From assembly GCA_945952585.1 (NCBI GenBank), contig CAMFII010000001.1:372001-436000 (forward strand): a stretch of DNA of 64,000 nt, read 5' to 3'. The position numbers were made by a program, and so were the translations under genes. The notes under the pieces are model-generated. The model made no database searches. It saw only the letters and a list, made by a program, of their open reading frames with translations, and was not told where the DNA came from. Origin of the DNA: an uncultured Rhodobacter sp. (lineage in GTDB: Bacteria; Pseudomonadota; Alphaproteobacteria; Rhodobacterales; Rhodobacteraceae). Shown here piece by piece: positions 52,955 through 62,297 of the stretch. How positions within the stretch are numbered: the stretch's first letter is position 1; every line of letters starts with the position of its first letter.

Positions 52955-53731
52955 ATGACCGGTTCGGTTCTGGCCGCGATCATCGGGCCGGATGACCCGC
53001 ACCCGGTCGAGGTGGTGAAGCCTGCCGGCGCCTCGCGGATCGTTCTGGTCTGCGAACATGCCGGCCGGGCGATCCCGGCGGCGCTCGGCGATCTGGGCCT
53101 GCCGCCCGAGGCGATGGAGCGGCACATCGCCTGGGACATCGGCGCCGAAGGCGTGGCGCGCAGCCTGTCCGCGCGTCTCGACGCGCCCCTTGCGGTGCAG
53201 CGCTACAGCCGGCTGGTGATCGACTGCAACCGCCCCTTTTCCGCGCCGTCCCTGATCCCCGAAACCAGCGACGGGCAGGCGGTGCCCGGCAACCTCGGCC
53301 TCGACGACGCCGCGCGGCGGCGGCGATACGATGCGATCCACGCGCCGTTCCATGACCGCGTCGCGGAGCTTATGGACCGCCATCCCGCAGGTAGACGGAC
53401 GGTGCTTGTCACCATCCATTCCTTCACCCCGATGCTGACTGCACACCCCGCGCCGCGCCCCTGGCACCTGGGCCTTCTCAGCCGCCACAAGTCGCTGGCA
53501 GAGCGGCTGATGCCAGTGCTCCACGACCTGCGCCCTGGTCTTGTCGCCGCCCATGACGAGCCCTACCGGATCACCGATGACGGCGACTACGCCATCCCGG
53601 TGCATGGCGAGGCGCGCGGGATCGAGCATGTCATGTTCGAGATCCGCAACGACCTGATCGCCACGCCGGAGGGACAGGCCGACTGGGCCGCCTTCCTGGC
53701 CGCGGCACTGACCGAGACCCTTGCCGACTGA
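52955..53731 (+). CDS. N-formylglutamate amidohydrolase family protein
   Basis: 258-aa hydrolase of the HutG/N-formylglutamate amidohydrolase family. Features: VLVCEHAGRAIPAALG with metal-binding Glu-His near residue 33, IAWDIGAEGVARSLS, RLVIDCNRP and VTIHSFTPM. Starts at the ATG at 52955 with GAGGGA upstream. Family members deformylate or deacylate amino acid amides with a zinc site. The adjacent ligase could glutamylate an amine, so a role in removing an N-acyl group is plausible but unproven. Confidence 0.85.
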   Translation: MTGSVLAAIIGPDDPHPVEVVKPAGASRIVLVCEHAGRAIPAALGDLGLPPEAMERHIAWDIGAEGVARSLSARLDAPLAVQRYSRLVIDCNRPFSAPSLIPETSDGQAVPGNLGLDDAARRRRYDAIHAPFHDRVAELMDRHPAGRRTVLVTIHSFTPMLTAHPAPRPWHLGLLSRHKSLAERLMPVLHDLRPGLVAAHDEPYRITDDGDYAIPVHGEARGIEHVMFEIRNDLIATPEGQADWAAFLAAALTETLAD

Positions 53732-53745
53732 CGAAAGGACTTGCC

Positions 53746-54396
53746 ATGGCCGCCCCGCACCTGACAACCCGCGATGTGCCGCTCGACCCGGAGCGCTCGG
53801 CGCTCCTCTTCATCGACGTGCAGAACTTCTCTTGCCGGGTGGACGGGGGGGAGTTCGAGGGGGCGCCGCCTGACGAGGTGCGCCGCAGCCACGCCTATTA
53901 CTTTGACCGGCTGGAAACCCTTGCCATCCCGAACATGCAGAAGCTCCAGTCGGGGTTCCGCAAGGCAGGGATCGAGGTGATGTACACCACGATCGAAAGC
54001 CTGACCAAGGACGGGCGCGACCGCAGCCTCGACTACAAGATCACCGGCTTCAACGTGCCGAAAGGGTCCTGGGACGGCAAGGTGATCGACGAGATCGCCC
54101 CGGGCGAGGACGAGATCGTGCTACCGAAATCGTCGTCCTCGGTCTTCGTCTCGACCCATATCGACTACATCCTGCGCAATCTCGGCGTGACGCAGGTCGT
54201 GCTTTGCGGCTGCCTGACCGACCAATGCGTCGAATCCGCCATCCGCGACGCCTGCGACCTTGGCTATCTCGTCACGTTGGTGCCCGATGCCTGCGCGACG
54301 ATGACACAGGAACGGCACGACAACACGCTCCGCGCAATCAAGGGCTATTGCCGGCAGGTCGGCACGGACGCGCTTCTCGCCGAGATCGGCGCGTGA
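53746..54396 (+). CDS. isochorismatase-family cysteine hydrolase
   Basis: 216-aa amidohydrolase of the isochorismatase/nicotinamidase fold with a complete catalytic triad: D24 (LFIDVQN), K128 (VLPKSSSSVF) and C161 (GCLTDQCVESA). Family members hydrolyse small amides, ureido compounds or nicotinamide. Gap of 14 nt to the upstream gene and 10 nt to the downstream ligase: one operon. The PKSSSSVF and TDQCVES segments resemble ureidoacrylate/biuret-type hydrolases, which I cannot separate by eye. Confidence 0.87.
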   Translation: MAAPHLTTRDVPLDPERSALLFIDVQNFSCRVDGGEFEGAPPDEVRRSHAYYFDRLETLAIPNMQKLQSGFRKAGIEVMYTTIESLTKDGRDRSLDYKITGFNVPKGSWDGKVIDEIAPGEDEIVLPKSSSSVFVSTHIDYILRNLGVTQVVLCGCLTDQCVESAIRDACDLGYLVTLVPDACATMTQERHDNTLRAIKGYCRQVGTDALLAEIGA

Positions 54397-54406
54397 GGGG
54401 GCAGCC

Positions 54407-55717
54407 ATGATCCGGGAACCGCTGATCTTCGCCGCGACCGCCGATTTCTGCGGCAAGATGAAGGGCAAGGCCTTTCCGGCGGCCCAGCTCGACAAGCGGG
54501 TGGTCAGCGGCATCGGCTGGACCCCGACCAACGTGCAGATCACCTGCTTTGACGCGATCGCCGAAAGCCCGTTCGGCGCGCTTGGCGACCTGGCGATCAT
54601 CCCCGATCCCGGGTCCGAGGCCGTGGTGGATTTCGGCGACGGCTCGGTGCCCGAACGCATCATGCTGAGCGACATCCGCACGCTGGAAGGCGAGCCCTGG
54701 GGCTGCTGCACCCGGTCGATCCTCAAGGCGGCCTTGGCGCGGCTGAAGGCGGTTTCGGGCCTGACGCTGAAAGGCGCCTTCGAGCACGAGTTCCAGCTGG
54801 TGGGCTCCAGGGGCGAGACGGGATGGGCCTATGCGCTGGCCGGGTTCCGGGCGCAGGCGGCCTTCTGCGAAACCACGATGGCCGCGCTCAAGGTGGCGGG
54901 GCTCAAGCCCGACACGATCATGAAGGAGTACGGCGACAACCAGTACGAGGTGACCATCGGCCCGGAAGACGGGCTTAAGATCGCAGACGCGGCGGCCGTG
55001 CTGCGGGAACTGGTCCGGGCCACTGCGCTCCGCTTGGGCGACCGCGCGACCTTCACGCCGATCCGTGATCCGAAGGGAGTGGGCAACGGCGTCCATATCC
55101 ACATGAGCCTGCTCGATGCCAGTGGGCACCCGGTGACCTGGGATGCGGAGGGACCGAGCGGCATGTCGCGGCTGACCGGCAGCTTCATCGCCGGCATCCT
55201 GCGCCATGCGCCGGCGCTGGTGGCGCTGACCGCGCCTTCAGCGATCTCCGGCATCCGCCTGACCCCGCACCGCTGGAGCGCGGCCTTCAACAACCTCGGC
55301 TTCCGCGACCGCGAGGCGACGGTGCGGATCTGCCCGGTGGCAGGTGACGTGGCGGCGATGGCGAAGGGCTACAACTTCGAATACCGCGCCGCCGATGCCG
55401 CCGCCTCGCCGCATCTGGCGCTGGCCGCTCTGGTCCATGCCGGAGCACAGGGGATCGAAGAGGAACTGCCGCCGCCCGAGGTCACGGCGGAAGACCTGTC
55501 GCTGCTCGATCCCTCGGTGCTGGCCGCGCGCGGACTGCAACGCCTGCCCGCTGACTTGCCGGCAGCTCTCGAGGCTTTCGCGGCAGATCCGGTGGCTCGG
55601 GGATGGTTTCCGATGGAGTTTGCCGAGGTCTATCTTGCCCACAAGAAGGGCGAACTTGCCGCACTCCTGGGGAAGTCACCCGACGAGATCCTGGCGGCAT
55701 ATTGCTCGGTCTACTAG
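54407..55717 (+). CDS. glutamine synthetase-family ligase (gamma-glutamyl-amine type)
   Basis: 436-aa member of the glutamine-synthetase superfamily. Active-site segments: FEHEFQLVG, GDNQYEVTIGPE, GVGNGVHIHMSLLD and SGIRLTPHRWSAAFNNLGFRD. The N-terminal part is shorter and divergent from GlnA, and the DFGDGSVPERIMLSDIRTLEG region is unlike housekeeping GS. PuuA-, GlnT- or gamma-glutamylanilide-synthetase-like enzymes are the nearest types: they join glutamate to an amine. In this operon a carrier or activating step for an amine is likely. Confidence 0.83.
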   Translation: MIREPLIFAATADFCGKMKGKAFPAAQLDKRVVSGIGWTPTNVQITCFDAIAESPFGALGDLAIIPDPGSEAVVDFGDGSVPERIMLSDIRTLEGEPWGCCTRSILKAALARLKAVSGLTLKGAFEHEFQLVGSRGETGWAYALAGFRAQAAFCETTMAALKVAGLKPDTIMKEYGDNQYEVTIGPEDGLKIADAAAVLRELVRATALRLGDRATFTPIRDPKGVGNGVHIHMSLLDASGHPVTWDAEGPSGMSRLTGSFIAGILRHAPALVALTAPSAISGIRLTPHRWSAAFNNLGFRDREATVRICPVAGDVAAMAKGYNFEYRAADAAASPHLALAALVHAGAQGIEEELPPPEVTAEDLSLLDPSVLAARGLQRLPADLPAALEAFAADPVARGWFPMEFAEVYLAHKKGELAALLGKSPDEILAAYCSVY

Positions 55718-55784
55718 AGCCGGACCGCGCCCGCAGGCGCCGAGCAAATGCTGCGATCACTTTGCCCTGTTTAAGCCTGGCCGG

Positions 55785-57155
55785 TCAGTTCTGCCCTGCC
55801 AGCCGACCCTGAAGCGACGTCAGGATGCGTTGGGCAAGCGCCTCGTAATCCCCATCGAAGTGATGCCCGCCGTTGATCCCGATCAGCTCGATTCCCTTGC
55901 CCTTGAGCGTGGGGCAGGCATCTTCGCTCTCGTCCGTTCCGTAGATGCACTGGACCAGCCGGGGATCGATCTTGGCGATATCGTCGACCGGATCGCCCGC
56001 CCCTCCGGACGAGACGCCCAGCCAGCCGACAACCGACACCTCATAGTCGGCTTCGTGCGACAGGGCCATCAGGGTCACCTGGGCCACGCTCGCCTTGTCG
56101 GCGTCGGGCAGCAGGTTGTAGGTCGCCGGAAGAATGTCGGCGCCAAAGGAATAGCCGATCAGCAGGATGTGGTGCACACCCCAGGCACTGCGATAGGCCT
56201 CGATGATGCGGGAAAGGTCCTGCGCGGTTTGTTCCGGCGTCTGCATCGACCAGAAGTAACGCAGCGAGTCCACGCCGATCACGGGAACACCCTTCTTCTG
56301 CAGGACACCCCCGACCTCCTTGTCGAGATCCCGCCACCCGCCGTCGCCGGAATAGATGATCGCCATCGTGTCCATGCTGGGTTTCGCCTCCAGCACTGTG
56401 ATCGGCAGGCCAAGCGGATCTTCGGTGTTGTCCAGGGCATCGATCTTGTCGGACAGGGCCTGCGCCAGCGCATCGAAGGGCGCGCCGGTCACATGGCGGA
56501 CTTCCACGTCGGGATGGGACTTCACCAGATCAGCGGCATGGCCGCGGGCGTCTTTCGTGGCCGCATCGGTGAACAGGATGGTCATGGGGGCCGGCAAGGG
56601 ATCCTTGTCCAGCCCGTAGACCACGCGATCCCCCGCACTTGTCGATGGCGCGTCGGTACAGAGCGGTTTCTGCATCGGGATACCCACCTGCGGATCGGCG
56701 GCAATCGCGCCACCGATCGTCGCGGGCGGGCTTTGCGCGATCATGGCAAGCGCCAGCGCGCCGCCTTCGCCAACGCCGGCAAGGATGGGCGCGGACAGGG
56801 TCTTGGCCCCGGCGGCGCGCTGCACCTGATGGGCCAGCGATTCAATGTCCGAGATGGTGTAGACACAGTCCCCGTCCTTCGCCGTCATCGCGGCGAGGTA
56901 TTTGGGAAAGTCGATCCCGATCACGGCAACCCCGTCCGAGGCAAGCTTTTGTGCTTCGGCCTCGTCGCCGTCGTTCCAGCCATCTCCGTCGGAAATCAGC
57001 ACGACATTCGCGCGCAGGTCGCCATCGGGCAACACGATATGTCCGGGTGGAACCATGCCAAGGTCGAACTGCGTCTCGCTCTGGGCGAAGGTGCGAACTG
57101 GATTGAGCGCAAGCCCCGCGGCAATGACCGCGACAAGAAGAACACCGTGTCTCAC
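55785..57155 (-). CDS. acvB: AcvB/VirJ-family periplasmic hydrolase
   Basis: About 456-aa secreted alpha/beta-hydrolase-like protein with a signal peptide (VRHGVLLVAVIAAGLAL, cleavage near FAQ). Length fits AcvB (two VirJ-like parts) rather than VirJ. Nucleophile-elbow motif GYSFGAD is in the C-terminal part; an N-terminal GVGEGGAL elbow lacks the Ser. Known AcvB/AtvA proteins act on lysyl-phosphatidylglycerol made by the partner MprF/LpiA. The start is a GTG (57155) overlapping the mprF stop, showing tight coupling. Confidence 0.88.
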   Translation of the reverse strand: MRHGVLLVAVIAAGLALNPVRTFAQSETQFDLGMVPPGHIVLPDGDLRANVVLISDGDGWNDGDEAEAQKLASDGVAVIGIDFPKYLAAMTAKDGDCVYTISDIESLAHQVQRAAGAKTLSAPILAGVGEGGALALAMIAQSPPATIGGAIAADPQVGIPMQKPLCTDAPSTSAGDRVVYGLDKDPLPAPMTILFTDAATKDARGHAADLVKSHPDVEVRHVTGAPFDALAQALSDKIDALDNTEDPLGLPITVLEAKPSMDTMAIIYSGDGGWRDLDKEVGGVLQKKGVPVIGVDSLRYFWSMQTPEQTAQDLSRIIEAYRSAWGVHHILLIGYSFGADILPATYNLLPDADKASVAQVTLMALSHEADYEVSVVGWLGVSSGGAGDPVDDIAKIDPRLVQCIYGTDESEDACPTLKGKGIELIGINGGHHFDGDYEALAQRILTSLQGRLAGQN

Positions 57156-59824
57156 TTTCCTACCACTCCCCGCACACCGCCGCTGATAAGCAGCGTGATG
57201 TCCAGCAAGGCCAACGCCGCGCTGGTTCCGTTCGTCACCGCCAGATAGCGAGGCTCCCACGATGGATGGAACTTCGCCTTGAAGGCCCGGAGGCCCCTGA
57301 AATTGTAGAACCGCTCTCCGTGTTCAAACAGCGTGCCGCCGATCCGGTCCCAGACCGGTGCAGCCTCGCGCCGCGACATGCCGGACAGGGGCGCCATGCC
57401 AAGGTTGAACGTGCGATACCCGGCGTCGCGGGCATGGAGCATGGTGCTGACGAAGAGATAGTCCATCGACCCGTTCGGCGCATCTGGATGGAACCGCATC
57501 AGGTCCACGCTGAACTCGGCTTTCGTGTCGGTTCGGAGCAAGGTGGCGAAAGCAACGATATCGCCGTCACGCTGCAGGATCGCGACTGGCTGCATACAGA
57601 CATAGTCGCGGCTGAAGGCACCGAGAGAGAACCGCTTTTCCCGGGCCTGATGGTGGTCGAGCCAGGCGTCGGAGATCTGCTCGAGCCGGTCGACGACCGT
57701 GCCGACTTCGTCGGGCTCGAGGATCTCAAAGCTCAGCCCCTCGCGCTCGCCCTTGCTGATCGCCTGGCGAAACCCTGCGTTACGCCGCCCTTTGACGTCG
57801 AAGGACACAAGATCGACGACAGCCAGTTCGCCCAGCTTGAACGCGCGAAGGCCGGCATCGGCGCAGTAGGACAGCAGATCGGGCGAGATCTGATAGAAGG
57901 CCGGGCGTCCCCCATGGGCACGTGCCATCTCGATGAAGGACCAGACCAGTTCCTGATGGTCCGCCTCGTCTCCGATGGGATCGAGCAGCGCGATCCAGGA
58001 CCGGCCCTGGATCCCGTACATCAGGAAGGCGCGCCGGCTTTCCGAGAACAGCAGATGCTTGTCACCCATCCGGACCAGGTTGGCGTCGGCCTGATCCTGT
58101 TGCTGGACGATCTCGACCGCCGCGGCGATGTCATCTTGCTGCGCCGGATCGGTACGGCGCGCGACCGGACGAAGCAGGCTTCGCAGCGCCACGGCCGATG
58201 ACGCCAGGACCAACCCGAACAGCGCGCGAAGGCTGCGCGGCCCTTCCTCGGAGAACTCGAATTGCCACCAGAGTTCGTGACTGTATTGCGTGTCGCGGTA
58301 GATGAATTGCAGCAGGCTGATCGCCGCGATGACAAGCACGCCGATCGCGGCCAGCCAGGACGGTCCGAGGACCTCGGCCGTCAGCGAGGCATGGCGATTG
58401 AAGCTGGACCGGCTGAGCAGCATCACCGCGATGAAGATGCCCAGCATCACCGCCTCGCCAATGGCCACGGCCTTGGTCACAGCCATCACCAGCGCGAGCG
58501 CGGCCGTTCCGGTTGCGACGAGCCAGGCGCCGTCGCTTCTTTGCCCGATACCGCGCGCCGCGACCACAAGAAGCAGGCCCAGCACGCTGGAAAGAAAATG
58601 CGATGCCTCGAGGATCGGAAGCGGAACATAATCTTCCAGGAAGGCCAGGGCTGCGTCATTGGCCGGTGTAACGCTCGAAAAGATCAGCATTGCGCCCAGG
58701 ACAAGCGCGAAGGCCGAAAGGAGCGAGGGCGCGAGCCGACCCGCGACCTGCCCGATATCGGCGACGACCGGACTGGCCCTGACCTGCTGCATCTCGGTTA
58801 TCGCCAGGAGGGCGACGGCGGCAAGCAGCGGCAGGACGTGGTAGACAATGCGGTAGACAACCAGACTGCCGACCAGCTGATCAATGCCGACCGTGCTGCC
58901 AAGTGCCGCGATCATCACCGTCTCGAACACGCCAAGACCGGCAGGAACATGGCTGAGAACCCCAATGCCGATGGCTGTGGCATACAGCGCGACGAAGGTC
59001 GGCCAGCCCAGATGCGTGTCCGGCAGGAGGACGTATAGCACCGAGGCAGACGCGGCGATGTCGGCGGCCGAGACCAGGAACTGGCGCGACGAGGTGCGCG
59101 TATCGGGCAGGTGCAGGGAAAGGCCAAAGACCCGCACCTCGTGGCCATCGCGGGCAAGGATCAGGAGGGCGCCAAGGGCCCCCAGAACCGCGACCGCCAG
59201 AACCCTAAGCCAGAAGGAATGAAATCCCAGGACAGCCGCGATCTGCGGCGCGACGGCCAGCGTCGCCAGCGCACTGACCACGACAAGCCCCATGCCGAAG
59301 GCAAGCGTGACAAAGGCGATCACCCGCGCGATCTCGCCCGGGGAAAGCCCCATGCGCGAATAGGCCCGGAAGCGGATTGCGCCACCACTCAGTGCCCCGA
59401 AGCCGACCGTGTTGCCGACGGCATAGGCGATGAAGGATGTCGCTGCCACCGAAGGTGTCGGTAGCCGGCGCCCGATGAATTCCAGCGCGTTCAGGTCGTA
59501 GAAGGCGAGCGCGACGAAGCTGAGCGCCGTGAAGAAGACCGCCAGCGCGATAGCCGTCCAGCGCATGCCGTCAAGCGCCGCAAGGACATCGTCATAGCGG
59601 ATTTCAGAGGTCAGCCGATCAATGGTCAGCGCCATCAGGCAGAAGACCAGGATGATGGAAACCGAACTAAGCATCATTCGGTTGCGGACGAAGAACTGCG
59701 AGAACTTCCCGGTTGCTTCATCCGAGGCCGGGCCGAAAGCTGCTGGTCCCTCGGACAGGGCGGCTTCGGGTCGCTGGACGACTTCATCCGTGTTGGCAGA
59801 ACCCAGCGTTCCGTTTTCCTGCAT
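57152..59824 (-). CDS. mprF: MprF/LpiA lysyl-phosphatidylglycerol synthase and flippase
   Basis: 890-aa membrane protein. The first part (about 40-550) is a multi-helix flippase domain with YAVGNTVGFGALSGGAIRFRAYSRMGLS and GVLSHVPAGLGVFETV. The cytosolic C-terminal synthase (about 560-890) includes YGIQGRSWIALLDPIGDE and NLGMAPLSGMSRREAAP. It moves lysine from Lys-tRNA to phosphatidylglycerol and so lowers surface negative charge; in Rhizobium lpiA-acvB is induced by acid. Start ATG at 59824; an alternative start lies further upstream in frame. It is first in the two-gene operon. Confidence 0.93.
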   Translation of the reverse strand: MQENGTLGSANTDEVVQRPEAALSEGPAAFGPASDEATGKFSQFFVRNRMMLSSVSIILVFCLMALTIDRLTSEIRYDDVLAALDGMRWTAIALAVFFTALSFVALAFYDLNALEFIGRRLPTPSVAATSFIAYAVGNTVGFGALSGGAIRFRAYSRMGLSPGEIARVIAFVTLAFGMGLVVVSALATLAVAPQIAAVLGFHSFWLRVLAVAVLGALGALLILARDGHEVRVFGLSLHLPDTRTSSRQFLVSAADIAASASVLYVLLPDTHLGWPTFVALYATAIGIGVLSHVPAGLGVFETVMIAALGSTVGIDQLVGSLVVYRIVYHVLPLLAAVALLAITEMQQVRASPVVADIGQVAGRLAPSLLSAFALVLGAMLIFSSVTPANDAALAFLEDYVPLPILEASHFLSSVLGLLLVVAARGIGQRSDGAWLVATGTAALALVMAVTKAVAIGEAVMLGIFIAVMLLSRSSFNRHASLTAEVLGPSWLAAIGVLVIAAISLLQFIYRDTQYSHELWWQFEFSEEGPRSLRALFGLVLASSAVALRSLLRPVARRTDPAQQDDIAAAVEIVQQQDQADANLVRMGDKHLLFSESRRAFLMYGIQGRSWIALLDPIGDEADHQELVWSFIEMARAHGGRPAFYQISPDLLSYCADAGLRAFKLGELAVVDLVSFDVKGRRNAGFRQAISKGEREGLSFEILEPDEVGTVVDRLEQISDAWLDHHQAREKRFSLGAFSRDYVCMQPVAILQRDGDIVAFATLLRTDTKAEFSVDLMRFHPDAPNGSMDYLFVSTMLHARDAGYRTFNLGMAPLSGMSRREAAPVWDRIGGTLFEHGERFYNFRGLRAFKAKFHPSWEPRYLAVTNGTSAALALLDITLLISGGVRGVVGK

Positions 59825-60183
59825 GGCGCTGACAACCTGACCGATGTGCAAATCGCTTCGCCACATTCCTCCACTCGATGCGGAAGTCCAGCGCCCGAGC
59901 GATGACATTCGGCTCCGCTCGGATCACATCATCGCGCTTGCAGCATCGGGACGCGTCGGTGCAGAGGTGGCCGGTCGCGAACGTCGATCTCCAGCTTGGC
60001 GCGACATGGTCACCGCCGCATCCGACCATCGAGTCTGGTCGGCCATCCCGCTTCATCAGACTAGCGTTTCGGCATCCCATCGCACTGTGCGAAAGAGAGC
60101 ACATGGGTAGAGGTTGAGACGCAGGCGGGGCAAGTCAGGCCGCCCATGTGGGAGGCGAGGAACCCTACCCGCGTCGCTCGCCC
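59825..60183. other. non-coding gap upstream of mprF
   Basis: 359 bp between the mprF start and the end of the convergent-side HisD-like gene. No protein-like reading frame, repeat or RNA gene is recognised. It should contain the mprF promoter and the 3' end of the 60184-62277 operon. Confidence 0.5.
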
Positions 60184-61512
60184 CTATTGATCGGACAGAT
60201 ACGGGCTGCGCATGGGGCCCGCTGCATTGGCATGGGCAGAGAACCCTTCATATGTCGCCAGATGCCCGGCATGAGCGGACAATTCCGGCCAGGCCTTGGC
60301 GGTTACGTAGCCGACCGAGCTGCGCTTCATGAAATCCATGACAGACAGAGGACCGTGGCTGCGCGCCCCGGCCGAGGTGGGAAGCACGTTGTTCGGGCCA
60401 AGGCAGAAATTCGCGACCGTGACCGGCGTGTGCGGCCCCAGCAGGATCTCGGCGGCCTCAGTCAGTTCGCCAAGATGCTCGAATGGACGTGTCGAGAGGA
60501 TTTCCAGATGCTCGGGCGCATAGTCGTTGATGAAGTCATAGGCCTCGGACAGAGAGGGGGCCAGCACGATGCCCCCGGCGCGCCCGGTCAACACCGCCTG
60601 CGAGAAACCGCGCCGTAGTTCGGGCATCATCGCCCAATGATGGGGCAAGGCCTCCAATGCCTGAGCAACCACCTTTTCTGAAGTTGTCACCAGCCAGGCG
60701 GAGCTATCGGGGCCATGTTCTGCTTCGATCAGCAGGTCGAGCGCGGCGAGACCGCCATGAACCGTCCCGTCGTCGAAGATGATGCATTCCGACGGTCCAG
60801 CGGGAAGTCCGGGGTTGATCCGGTCGGACAGCAGGCGTTTGGCGGCGACGACGAAGGGCGAACCTGGACCGACGATCTTGGTCGCGGCACGGACAGTTTC
60901 GGTCCCATAGGCTGCCGCCGCGACGGCCTGCGCGCCGCCGGCCTTGTAGACCGTCGACACGCCGGCCAGGCGGGCAGCGACCAGGGTGGCGGCATCGACC
61001 GTGGCCTCGGGCGTCGGCGGGGTGAAGATCGCCAGCTCTGGCACGCCGGCCAGAACTGCGGGGACGGCGGTCATCATCGTGACCGAGGGGAAACTGCCCT
61101 TGCCGCGCGGAACATAAAGCGCGACCGAGCGGATAGGCGTGAACCTGTCGCCCGCAAAGGCCCCTGGCCGGATCTCCTTCAGGTTCATCGCGGGCGGCAA
61201 CTGCTCTTCATGGAAGTTGCGGATGTTGCCGATCGCATAGCGGATCGTGTCGATCAGGGCGGGCTCAAGGCTTTCGAAGGCGGCGTCGAACTCGGCTTCG
61301 GTCACCTTGATCGCATCGGGCTGAAGTCCCGTCGCCCCATCCAGTTCCCTGCCGAACCGGGCGAGCGCCACATCGCCTTCGCTGCGGACGGCCTCGATGA
61401 TCGGCCGCACCTTGTCGAAGAAGGCGCTCAGGTCGGCCTCGGAACGCTGGAGAAGCGCCTGCCGCCCCGCTTCCGTCAGCCCCTCCAGCCGGACCACATT
61501 CACCTGAGCCAT
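60184..61512 (-). CDS. HisD-family dehydrogenase with altered metal ligands, catabolic type
   Basis: 442-aa histidinol-dehydrogenase-fold protein. Catalytic Glu334-His335 (NDYAPEHLE) are kept. The Zn positions that are Gln, His, Asp, His in E. coli HisD (259, 262, 360, 419) read Glu263, His266, Asn368 and His427, and the following GTNHVLPT block reads GPNNVLPT. It is coupled to an SDR (12-nt gap) and divergent from a trimethylamine-dehydrogenase-like flavoprotein. I expect NAD(P)-linked oxidation of an alcohol in a catabolic route rather than histidine biosynthesis. Confidence 0.8.
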   Translation of the reverse strand: MAQVNVVRLEGLTEAGRQALLQRSEADLSAFFDKVRPIIEAVRSEGDVALARFGRELDGATGLQPDAIKVTEAEFDAAFESLEPALIDTIRYAIGNIRNFHEEQLPPAMNLKEIRPGAFAGDRFTPIRSVALYVPRGKGSFPSVTMMTAVPAVLAGVPELAIFTPPTPEATVDAATLVAARLAGVSTVYKAGGAQAVAAAAYGTETVRAATKIVGPGSPFVVAAKRLLSDRINPGLPAGPSECIIFDDGTVHGGLAALDLLIEAEHGPDSSAWLVTTSEKVVAQALEALPHHWAMMPELRRGFSQAVLTGRAGGIVLAPSLSEAYDFINDYAPEHLEILSTRPFEHLGELTEAAEILLGPHTPVTVANFCLGPNNVLPTSAGARSHGPLSVMDFMKRSSVGYVTAKAWPELSAHAGHLATYEGFSAHANAAGPMRSPYLSDQ

Positions 61513-61524
61513 TCGCCGTCTCCT

Positions 61525-62277
61525 TCAGATCGCCGCCAGATAACCGCCATCTATCCCGATACACTGTCCGGTGACATAGGCCGAGGCGTCGGAGGACAGG
61601 AAGACGACCGCTCCCACAAGATCCTCGCCCTGGCCGAAGCGCCTTTGCGGGATCTTGGCGAGCATCGAGTCGGCCCAAACCTCGTCGCGGTAGAATTGCT
61701 CGGTCAGGTCGGTGCGGAAATAGCCAGGCGCGATGGCGTTGACCCTTACCCCCTGCCCTGCCCATTCGGTTGACAGCGCGCGGGTCATGCCAAGGATGCC
61801 GGATTTGGACGACCCGTAGGGCACCGCCGTCGGCACCCCAACAAAGCTAGTCAGTGACGCTAGGTTAATGATTGCCCCCCTGCGTCGGGCGAGCATGCCC
61901 TTGGCTACAGCCTGCGTCGTGAAGAATGCCCCCTTGAGATTGGTGTCGACGATCCGGTCCCACAGTTCTTCGGTGATCTCGGTCGAGGGGCAGACCTCTT
62001 CGATACCGGCGTTGTTGACCAGGACGTCGATGGGGCCAAGCGTTTCGATCGCCGGCGCGATTGCGGCGACGTTGCTTTGATCGAGCGACAGACAGGTGAC
62101 CTGTCGCCCCGCCGCGCGGATTTTCCCCGCGATCCCGGTCAGCGCGTCGCTGCTGCGGGCGGTGACGACAAGATCGGCGCCCGCCTCTGCCAATCCAAGC
62201 GCGATCGCGGCGCCAAGGCCGCGGCTGGCCCCCGTGACCATGGCCCGTCGGCCCTGCAGGGAAAAGATGCTCTGCAT
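61525..62277 (-). CDS. short-chain dehydrogenase/reductase (gluconate/3-oxoacyl reductase-like)
   Basis: 250-aa SDR with TGASRGLGAAIALGLAEAGA (nucleotide loop), NNAG, the Ser of the active site in INLASLTSF and Y-G-S-S-K. The C-terminus is the usual SSDASAYVTGQCIGIDGGYLA. It resembles gluconate 5-dehydrogenase-type enzymes; the ATG at 62277 is the natural start. It probably oxidises the same substrate class as the HisD-like partner. Confidence 0.87.
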   Translation of the reverse strand: MQSIFSLQGRRAMVTGASRGLGAAIALGLAEAGADLVVTARSSDALTGIAGKIRAAGRQVTCLSLDQSNVAAIAPAIETLGPIDVLVNNAGIEEVCPSTEITEELWDRIVDTNLKGAFFTTQAVAKGMLARRRGAIINLASLTSFVGVPTAVPYGSSKSGILGMTRALSTEWAGQGVRVNAIAPGYFRTDLTEQFYRDEVWADSMLAKIPQRRFGQGEDLVGAVVFLSSDASAYVTGQCIGIDGGYLAAI

Positions 62278-62297
62278 CGCGTCTCCTTCACTCTTCG

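Noticed and set aside
50573-53731. A 1052-codon plus-strand frame ending in the N-formylglutamate amidohydrolase gene
   Set aside because: Only the part from 52955 matches a protein family; the rest is antisense to the permease and binding-protein genes.
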